Part shown: one piece after another, positions 5,845 to 10,741 of the stretch | Layout of the letters: every line of letters begins with the position of its first letter | How positions within the stretch are numbered: the stretch's first letter is position 1 | DNA from: Syntrophorhabdus sp. | Lineage (GTDB): Bacteria; Desulfobacterota; BSN033; UBA1163 | Length of the DNA: 10,741 bases | Direction of reading: 5' to 3' | Assembly (NCBI GenBank): GCA_020724025.1 | Contig: DYHU01000117.1 | Span: forward strand, 1 to 10,741 | Notes under the pieces: model-generated | What the model was told of the DNA's origin: nothing | Seen by the model: only the letters and a program-made list of their open reading frames with translations | Database searches by the model: none | Program-made: the position numbers and the translations under genes

Positions 5845-6987
5845 ATGAATTTTGAATTATCGGATGAGCAAAAGGATGTTCAGAGGGCAGCCAGGGAGTT
5901 TGCCCAGGGAGAGTTTGATCCTGATCTGGCCCTGGAACTGGATCAGAGCGGAAAATCCCCGGAATCGCTATGGAAGAAGGCCGCTCAGTTGGGATTTATT
6001 GGAATTCATTACCCTGAAGAGTTTGGGGGGCAGGGGCTGGGTTTTTTTGAGAACGTTCTGGCGATCGAAGCCTTCTGCAGGGTTGACTCCGGAATGGGAA
6101 GCGCCTTGAGCATGGCCGATATCGGATCAGAAGTCCTCTTGAAGTTCGGTTCAAAAGACCAGAAGGAGCGGTTTCTTTTCCCTTTGACAAAGGGAGCGAA
6201 ACGAATGAGCGTCGCCTTTGCCGAATCGGAAGACGGACAAGACCTTTCTTCCATCTCCACCGTTTCAGAGAGGAGGGGAGAGAAATATTTCCTCCGCGGG
6301 GAAAAACGGTTCGTGCTCAATGCCTCTCTCGCAGATTCCTTCATCACGCTCTGTAAAGAACCCGAGGAGGGGTGGATCACATTAATTGTAGAGCGGGAAA
6401 GGGAGGGCATCGCAGTCTATCCGATTGAGAAGATGGGGTTGAGGATGATCCCATTTGGAGATCTTGGCTTCAGTGAGGTTCGGGTGCCTCTTGAGAGCCG
6501 AATCGGAAATGGAGGAGAAGGGATGACACATGTTCACCATTGCCATCAGGTGATGGGACTCAGAAGTGCGGCTCAGGCCTTAGGGACTGCTCAGGGGGCC
6601 TTTGATCGGGCGATGGGACATGCCAAACAGAGGGAGCAATTTGGCAGAAAACTCTCCCAGTTTCAGGCCATTCGACATAAACTGGCGGATATGGCCGCGG
6701 ACATTGAGGTCGCCCGCTGGCTCACCTATAAATCTGCGACAGAGTATGACCGGGGAATGATGGACCCTGACTTCCTCTCCATCACCCGATTGGAGGCCGG
6801 GAGGAGATTGGTGAGGGTGGTCGATGAGGCCCTCCAGATCTTTGGGGGGTATGGCTATATGGCGGAGCAGGCCATTGAACATTATTTCAGGGATGCCTGG
6901 GCGATTGGGGTGGAGCTTGGAACAGAGGAAGAACAGAAGGACGTAATCGCCGAAATCATGCTGGGACCTGACTCGATGGGAAAGTGA
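5845..6987 (+). CDS. acyl-CoA dehydrogenase homologue, proposed non-catalytic FAD-contact subunit
   Basis: A 380-residue acyl-CoA dehydrogenase-family protein that is clearly related but lacks key catalytic features. The flavin-pocket motif TEPxAGSD is AESEDGQD (126-133), so its Thr is Ala. FITN is FVLN (156-159), so the flavin-binding Thr is Leu. Aligned without gaps from the conserved RDA (349-351), the catalytic Glu position is Leu L358, with a Glu (E357) one residue earlier. No Glu is seen at the alternative helix-G position used by isovaleryl-CoA dehydrogenase. By contrast QREQFG (262-267) and QIFGGYGYM (331-339) are fully conserved. This is the mirror image of the protein encoded 55 bp upstream, which suggests an obligate heteromer. 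Alternatively E357 could act as base and the protein be an unusual stand-alone enzyme. ATG follows GAGAGGA. Confidence 0.88.
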   Translation: MNFELSDEQKDVQRAAREFAQGEFDPDLALELDQSGKSPESLWKKAAQLGFIGIHYPEEFGGQGLGFFENVLAIEAFCRVDSGMGSALSMADIGSEVLLKFGSKDQKERFLFPLTKGAKRMSVAFAESEDGQDLSSISTVSERRGEKYFLRGEKRFVLNASLADSFITLCKEPEEGWITLIVEREREGIAVYPIEKMGLRMIPFGDLGFSEVRVPLESRIGNGGEGMTHVHHCHQVMGLRSAAQALGTAQGAFDRAMGHAKQREQFGRKLSQFQAIRHKLADMAADIEVARWLTYKSATEYDRGMMDPDFLSITRLEAGRRLVRVVDEALQIFGGYGYMAEQAIEHYFRDAWAIGVELGTEEEQKDVIAEIMLGPDSMGK

Positions 6988-7037
6988 ATTTCCCCTGATT
7001 TGAGCAATTCTTTATACTATTTTAAAGATAAACCATT

Positions 7038-7139
7038 CTGGATTCCCGTTCCCCGATTAATGCCTTCGAGGACAAGTTTCACGGGAATGACATTTTCATT
7101 CGTCGCCTAGTAGTCATTCCTGCGGAAGCAGGAATCCAG
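7038..7139. repeat. paired-hairpin dispersed repeat, copy 2 (rearranged, expanded loop)
   Basis: Two hairpins of the same family as at 3547-3628, in the opposite arrangement. CTGGATTCCCG...CGGGAATGAC (7038-7091) comes first and GTCATTCCTGCGGAAGC...GGAATCCAG (7113-7139) second, so the CTGG/CCAG ends lie outside and the GAC/GTC ends inside. The first hairpin's loop is expanded by about 26 bases that include CCCCGA and TCGAGG. It sits in the 250-bp gap before the isomerase gene. The rest of that gap is AT-rich with no convincing promoter. Confidence 0.8.
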
Positions 7140-7237
7140 TATCTTTGATGTAATTAATAATGAAAAATTGTCCAATTTAAGTAATGCATTGAAAGGAAAA
7201 ATTTAATCCAGAGGATTTCTTCGAAAAGGAGAAGATC

Positions 7238-8149
7238 ATGGAATATAAGGATATCGAATTGATCAGAGAAGAAGGGAGCGCTTTGATTTATTTGAACAGG
7301 CCTGAAGTTCTAAATGCCCTGAGTGAAACGATGAAGGATGAGCTGATTCATGCCCTAAAAGAGACCGAAGAAGACCATCGCATCCGGGTCATGATTCTAA
7401 CAGGCCGGGGCCGAGGTTTTTGTGCGGGTGCGGATCTTAACCGATTTAGAGAGATTCAAGAAGAGGATAAGGATCATAAAAAGAAATCAACCCTTCGACT
7501 CCCCAGCATAAATGCTGGGACTTGCTCAGGGTTGACCCTGAGAGGCGCTTCTTCACCCCACCTTCAAAGGCGGAGCTTGTTGCCGCCGAATGGGTCAAGA
7601 TTTGGGTCACTCGATCTGCCCAGGACCTTTATCCAGTACCCCAAACCCATCATCGCCGCCATCAATGGTCCATCTTATGGTTTTGGTTTTACGGTAACGC
7701 TCACCTGTGATATCCGTCTGGCCTCTGAAAGGGCAAATTTTAGCTGCGCCTTTGTTCGGATTGGAGTCACGCCGGAATTTTGTAGCACCTATTTCCTACC
7801 CAGACTCATAGGGTATGGCAAAGCGGCAGAGCTGATCTTCACTGCCAGACCCTTTGATGCCCGTGAGGCATTCGCAATAGGAGCCGTTGACCAGGTATTT
7901 TCCCATAACCGACTAATCCCTGAGGCCAAAAAGATGGCGAAACAAATTGCCTCCATGCCGCCTACGGCCATACAGAAATCAAAAGAGATATTGCGTCATG
8001 GTATGCAATCCACTCTGGACCAAGTAATTCGGTATGAATCCATGGCCTTTCTCGATTGTATGAAGACGGAGGAACATCGATCCGCCCTGAGCAAACTATT
8101 GTCCCAGATGAAATTGACGAATATTAGGCCCCGCCGATCAAAAAAATAA
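7238..8149 (+). CDS. enoyl-CoA isomerase/hydratase-family (crotonase-fold) protein with internal insertion
   Basis: A 303-residue crotonase-fold protein; typical members have about 260. CAGADL (62-67) and INGPSYGFG (142-150) form the expected oxyanion-hole regions, and the C-terminal part is ordinary (PFDAREAFAIGAVDQVF). The two glutamates of true enoyl-CoA hydratases are missing: GGGCEL is GFGFTV, and QPE is CAF. Instead TPEFCSTYFLP (from T178, with E180) resembles the PEGCSSY segment of delta3,delta2-enoyl-CoA isomerases such as ECI2, where this Glu is the base. Isomerase is therefore the better guess than hydratase. About 67 residues separate GADL from PKPIIAAING, roughly twice the usual, and this excess coincides with a palindrome-rich stretch at 7491-7587. 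The ATG follows AAGGAG by 6 bases. Confidence 0.85.
   Translation: MEYKDIELIREEGSALIYLNRPEVLNALSETMKDELIHALKETEEDHRIRVMILTGRGRGFCAGADLNRFREIQEEDKDHKKKSTLRLPSINAGTCSGLTLRGASSPHLQRRSLLPPNGSRFGSLDLPRTFIQYPKPIIAAINGPSYGFGFTVTLTCDIRLASERANFSCAFVRIGVTPEFCSTYFLPRLIGYGKAAELIFTARPFDAREAFAIGAVDQVFSHNRLIPEAKKMAKQIASMPPTAIQKSKEILRHGMQSTLDQVIRYESMAFLDCMKTEEHRSALSKLLSQMKLTNIRPRRSKK
7491..7587. repeat. palindromic repeat inserted in frame within the isomerase gene
   Basis: This stretch holds three hairpins in a row: CCCAGCAT/ATGCTGGG (7502-7519, 2-base loop), CTCAGGGT/ACCCTGAG (7525-7542, 2-base loop) and GGCGG/CCGCC (7569-7587, 9-base loop). The opening CCCTTCGACT and the GCTCAGGG motif resemble dispersed intergenic repeats seen in many bacterial genomes. 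It is translated without stop or frameshift as about residues 85-117, exactly where the protein is longer than its family. I infer an inserted repeat; its exact borders are uncertain. Confidence 0.65.
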
Positions 8150-8264
8150 GGGAGGGAATTGCTCAAATTTTTTGATTGGCAAGCCTTGAATCGATACGGT
8201 AGATTAATGGCCGTTCATTAATATAACTGACCCACAAACCCTTTAACACCCCCTAACCTTTTGA

Positions 8265-8283
8265 TCCTATGGTTTCCATAGGA
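8265..8283. promoter_or_regulatory. 19-bp perfect palindrome, probable TetR operator
   Basis: TCCTATGG (8265-8272), a 3-base TTT spacer and CCATAGGA (8276-8283) form a perfect inverted repeat. It ends 28 bases before the ATG of the TetR gene, a typical place and size for an autoregulatory TetR-family operator. No equally symmetrical copy was noticed elsewhere in the window. Clear promoter boxes around it are not visible; TTGATT at 8172 with TACGGT at 8195 is too weak to call. It could instead be a hairpin in the leader RNA. Confidence 0.55.
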
Positions 8284-8311
8284 CCGCCTCTTTTGAGATG
8301 GTTTGGTTCAG

Positions 8312-8974
8312 ATGAATCAGGGCGCAGTAAAACCCGGTTTTCAAAAGGCGAAGATGCTGGAAACGGCGCGAAGGCTGTTCTGGGAAAAAGGCTACAACGC
8401 CACAAGTATGCGCGATATCGCCATTTCCTATGGTTGTAGACCGGCCAATATCTATAATTTCTTTTCCGACAAAGAAGAAATCCTCTTCGAAGTGCTTCGG
8501 GAGGAAATGGAACAGATCATCAACCCTATTAAACACCTGGAAGAGGATGATGATTCCAGTCCCATTGAGCAGTTGAGATTCATCATCCAAAGTCATTTAA
8601 AAGTGACGTTGAGCTACAGGAGGTCCGCGAAGCTGCTTTTTGATGTTGCCCTGGACAGCCTCTCACCCGACAAACGAAAAGCCATCATCGATTTTCGTGA
8701 CGATTATGACCGAATTATTCGAAAAGTCATTCGCAGAGGCATGGATACCGGGTATTTCCCTGAAATGGACGTGAAGTTGGCCGGCTTTATGATTGCCTCT
8801 ATGATCACCCGAACCAGGATTTGGTTCCACCCGAAAAAAGGGATATCGGTTAGCGAGCTCGCCGATTTCATATCTGAATTCGCTTTTAATGGTCTGGGCG
8901 GCTCAAGGACCATAGGCCATGAGAGGCTTTTGAGCAGAACCCGTGAAACGAGAAGTGGAGGAAAGAAAATATGA
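8312..8974 (+). CDS. TetR/AcrR-family transcriptional regulator
   Basis: A 220-residue regulator with the N-terminal TetR helix-turn-helix: ETARRLFWEKGYNATSMRDIA (17-37) followed by SYGCRPANIYNFFSDKEEIL (39-58). The remaining 160 residues are the variable ligand-binding and dimerisation domain. Many TetR proteins in beta-oxidation clusters sense acyl-CoA esters and repress their operon; this is a reasonable inference here, not shown. I chose ATG 8312. An in-frame TTG at 8303 is possible, and neither has a strong Shine-Dalgarno; ATG 8354 would cut close to the first helix. The stop codon overlaps the next start as ATGA (8971-8974), so the regulator and the dehydratase gene are translationally linked. 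A perfect 19-bp palindrome lies just upstream. Confidence 0.9.
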   Translation: MNQGAVKPGFQKAKMLETARRLFWEKGYNATSMRDIAISYGCRPANIYNFFSDKEEILFEVLREEMEQIINPIKHLEEDDDSSPIEQLRFIIQSHLKVTLSYRRSAKLLFDVALDSLSPDKRKAIIDFRDDYDRIIRKVIRRGMDTGYFPEMDVKLAGFMIASMITRTRIWFHPKKGISVSELADFISEFAFNGLGGSRTIGHERLLSRTRETRSGGKKI

Positions 8975-10449
8975 GAACCAAGCAGCAATACATCGAGGGG
9001 TTGCGGAAGAAGCGCCGCAACATTTATGTGAACGGGGAAAAGATCGCCCGGGATGATGAGGTGCAGATGCCCACGATTCATACCATGGGATTAACTTTCG
9101 ATTACGCCGCCGATACGAAATACGAAGGCCTGTGCACGGCCCAATCCCATCTCACCGGGGAAAAGATCAATCGATTCTGTCATGTCCATCAGAGCAAGGA
9201 GGATTTGCATAAGAAACAGGATATGACCCGGGCCCTCTGTCAGGTGGCTGGAGGTTGTATTCAGCGGTGTATGGGAATCGATGCGACCAACGCCCTCTAT
9301 AACGTTTCCTATGAGGCTGACAAACAGAACAGAGGAGCCACCCAATACCATCAGAATTTCGTGAAATGGCTGGAGAGATTTCAAAAAGAAGACCTGGTCG
9401 GCTGCTGCGCTCAGACCGACGTCAAGGGTGACCGGATGAAGCGACCGAGCGAGCAGAAAGACCCGGATATGTATGTCCATGTCGTGGAGAGGAAGAGCGA
9501 TGGGATCGTGGTCCGGGGTTCCAAGTTACATATCTCGGAGGCTTCTGTCGCAGACGAGATCCTCGTCGTTCCCACTCGCGCCCTTCTACCAGAGGAGAAG
9601 GACTGGGCCGTAGCCTTTGCCGTTCCCGCTGACTGGGAAGGGGTGAAACAGGTGGTGAGCGTGCATAATCTCCGTGATCGGCAATACTTCAAGAGGGGAT
9701 TTACGCCCGGCTACACCGACTCTTATACGATCTTCGACAATTGCTTCATTCCCTGGGAGCGGGTCTTCGTTTGCGGGGAAACGATTCACGGCGGAGCATG
9801 CGCCCTTCTCTTCGCCCTCTTCCATCGCCATAGCTACTCCGGTTGTAAACCGGCGCTGGGGGATTTAATGCTTGGAGCAGTGGCCTTGGCCGCAGAATAT
9901 AATGGCATTACAAAGGCTCCGCATGTGCGGGATAAATTAGCAGAGATCATACGGGTTTCTGAGTTGGGTTATGCGGCCGGCTTTACTGCGTCCGAATTAG
10001 GAAAACCCGAATTATACGTCCCTGGGGTGGGCCCTATGCCTTATGGCCCGGGAAGTTACATCCCGCATTCCATTTATTCGAATGTTGGGCGCAACCTGAC
10101 GGGTGAGGCGGTTTTCCGGGAAGCCGAAATTCTATGCGACATCGCCGGCGGTATTCCGGCCACCTTTCCCTATGAGGGAGATTTTGTGAACCCCGAGACG
10201 AAGGATCTCCTCTACAAGTACATCACCCGCAACCCTGATATTCATCCGGAAGATGCCGCCCAGCTATGGCGCTACATCGGTGACATCCTGTGCTCTGCCA
10301 GCGGCGGAATTCATCTGATTGGATCGTATCATGGGGGTGGCTCTCCCATTATGGAGGCGATTGCGATTACGACGCAGTATGACATCGAATCCAGGAAGAA
10401 GATGGTAAAGAAGTTGGCGGGAATTATGGACCGTCCGAAGAAATCGTGA
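8971..10449 (+). CDS. abfD: 4-hydroxybutyryl-CoA dehydratase / vinylacetyl-CoA isomerase family protein
   Basis: A 492-residue protein of the 4-hydroxyphenylacetate 3-hydroxylase (HpaB)-like flavoprotein superfamily. The [4Fe-4S] ligands that mark 4-hydroxybutyryl-CoA dehydratase of Clostridium aminobutyricum (C99, C103, H292, C299) are matched by C96-x3-C100 and H285-x6-C292, and the active-site Tyr (Y296 there) by Y289 in HRHSYSGCK. Length also matches (about 490). The known enzyme converts 4-hydroxybutyryl-CoA to crotonyl-CoA by a ketyl-radical mechanism using FAD and the cluster, and isomerises vinylacetyl-CoA. It is oxygen-sensitive, which suggests an anaerobic host. The ATG lies 9 bases after GGAGG and overlaps the TetR stop; a 3-hydroxyacyl-CoA dehydrogenase follows 241 bp downstream. 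A paralogue acting on a different gamma-hydroxyacyl-CoA is possible. Confidence 0.85.
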   Translation: MRTKQQYIEGLRKKRRNIYVNGEKIARDDEVQMPTIHTMGLTFDYAADTKYEGLCTAQSHLTGEKINRFCHVHQSKEDLHKKQDMTRALCQVAGGCIQRCMGIDATNALYNVSYEADKQNRGATQYHQNFVKWLERFQKEDLVGCCAQTDVKGDRMKRPSEQKDPDMYVHVVERKSDGIVVRGSKLHISEASVADEILVVPTRALLPEEKDWAVAFAVPADWEGVKQVVSVHNLRDRQYFKRGFTPGYTDSYTIFDNCFIPWERVFVCGETIHGGACALLFALFHRHSYSGCKPALGDLMLGAVALAAEYNGITKAPHVRDKLAEIIRVSELGYAAGFTASELGKPELYVPGVGPMPYGPGSYIPHSIYSNVGRNLTGEAVFREAEILCDIAGGIPATFPYEGDFVNPETKDLLYKYITRNPDIHPEDAAQLWRYIGDILCSASGGIHLIGSYHGGGSPIMEAIAITTQYDIESRKKMVKKLAGIMDRPKKS

Positions 10450-10539
10450 GTCCTTGTGGGAAACAAGAAGTTTAGAATATGGCTCAATTCAGAGAATTTT
10501 TAAATCCAGTAACGTTTTTAGAAATGCCTTTACAATTCT

Positions 10540-10627
10540 GTCATTCCGGACTTGATAAGCCTGCCCCGTACTTGATACGGGGGAATCCAGTCTTTTCAAC
10601 CTGGATTCCCGTTTTCACGGGAATGAC
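10540..10627. repeat. paired-hairpin dispersed repeat, copy 3 (expanded first loop)
   Basis: Same order as copy 1, with GTCATTCC and GGAATGAC outside and AATCCAG and CTGGATT inside. The second hairpin, ATTCCC-N8-GGGAAT at 10604-10623, is identical to that of copy 1. The first hairpin (10540-10590) carries a long loop with CTTGATAAGCCTGCCCC and its near-repeat CTTGATACGGGGG in place of the 8-base loop. The 68-codon frame covering it (10479-10685) is repeat-derived and is not called as a gene. It occupies the middle of the 241-bp gap before the gene at 10691. Confidence 0.82.
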
Positions 10628-10690
10628 AATTCTCAGATTATTGTTTAGAAATGTTAGAGACACTTCACTAATAGTGAAGAGATAAACCTT

Positions 10691-10741
10691 ATGCAGAAGC
10701 TTTTGATTGTGGGCGCAGGATTTATGGGCTCAGGGATCGCG
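10691..10741 (+). CDS. 5' end of a second 3-hydroxyacyl-CoA dehydrogenase (truncated by window edge)
   Basis: An ATG at 10691 opens a frame to the window end encoding MQKLLIVGAGFMGSGIA, 17 residues. This is the start of a Rossmann NAD-binding fold with GxGxxG and is nearly the same as the N-terminus of the protein at 3664 (VGAGLMGSGIA). The family is therefore most likely 3-hydroxyacyl-CoA dehydrogenase. The ribosome binding site is weak (GAAGAGAT about 10 bases upstream). Following a 4-hydroxybutyryl-CoA dehydratase-type gene, it could oxidise the hydrated crotonyl-CoA-like product. Only the N-terminal motif can be seen. Confidence 0.75.
   Translation, partial: MQKLLIVGAGFMGSGIA

Noticed and set aside
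7238..8149. Isomerase-like gene as a pseudogene broken by the repeat insertion
   Set aside because: The frame stays open through the insertion and all flanking motifs remain in register, so a functional protein is still possible.
8172..8200. Promoter TTGATT-N17-TACGGT upstream of the TetR gene
   Set aside because: The -10 box matches consensus at only 3 of 6 positions and nothing else supports it.
10453..10467. Small hairpin CTTGT/ACAAG just after the dehydratase stop, as a terminator
   Set aside because: The stem is only 5 bp and is not followed by a T tract.
3547..10627. Possible CRISPR array
   Set aside because: The repeats are single, kilobases apart, in mixed arrangements and separated by whole genes, with no regular spacers or cas genes.
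10479..10685. 68-codon plus-strand frame starting at an ATG
   Set aside because: Most of it is the translated paired-hairpin repeat (the WIPVFTGMT-type peptide is typical of such repeats), and it has no ribosome binding site or family resemblance.

Overview
The window looks like chromosome of an anaerobic, fatty-acid or dicarboxylate-oxidising bacterium, most likely in the Desulfobacterota (former Deltaproteobacteria) or a neighbouring anaerobic lineage. That is inferred from the dense acyl-CoA gene content, an oxygen-sensitive 4-hydroxybutyryl-CoA dehydratase-type protein, moderate base composition and several families of short palindromic repeats between genes. No rRNA or marker gene is present, so the taxonomy is tentative.

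Layout. The left end is a minus-strand unit: a DUF362 protein (79-1401) followed 26 bp downstream by the first 17 codons of another gene that runs off the window (1-52). A 309-bp divergent intergenic region (1402-1710) carries a good sigma70-type promoter on each strand, a tandem 9-bp repeat between them and a long perfect inverted repeat in the plus-strand leader. Everything from 1711 to the right end is on the plus strand: a long FadE-like acyl-CoA dehydrogenase (1711-3489), a 3-hydroxyacyl-CoA dehydrogenase (3664-4539), two adjacent 380-residue acyl-CoA dehydrogenase homologues (4647-5789 and 5845-6987), a crotonase-fold enoyl-CoA isomerase-like protein (7238-8149), a TetR regulator (8312-8974) overlapping by 4 bp a 4-hydroxybutyryl-CoA dehydratase-family gene (8971-10449), and the first 17 codons of a second 3-hydroxyacyl-CoA dehydrogenase (10691 onward).

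How the genes fit. Together they supply alpha,beta-dehydrogenation, double-bond isomerisation or hydration, and 3-hydroxyacyl oxidation, plus a radical-type dehydratase that in known systems turns 4-hydroxybutyryl-CoA into crotonyl-CoA. Thiolase, ETF and CoA ligase are not seen in the window. The TetR gene has a perfect 19-bp palindrome just upstream and is probably an autoregulated, acyl-CoA-responsive switch for the dehydratase unit.

Most notable. The two 380-residue acyl-CoA dehydrogenase homologues have decayed in complementary ways. The first keeps the flavin-ring pocket and catalytic Glu but has lost the RxQFG and QxxGG elements that contact FAD across the dimer interface. The second keeps those elements but has lost the catalytic Glu position and the flavin-ring pocket. 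This is the pattern expected of an obligate alpha2-beta2 heteromer, best known from actinobacterial steroid catabolism. Second, the isomerase gene appears to carry an in-frame palindromic repeat insertion that lengthens the protein by roughly 35-40 residues. Several dispersed repeat families, including paired hairpins with ATTCCC-N8-GGGAAT cores, sit in the gaps between genes.
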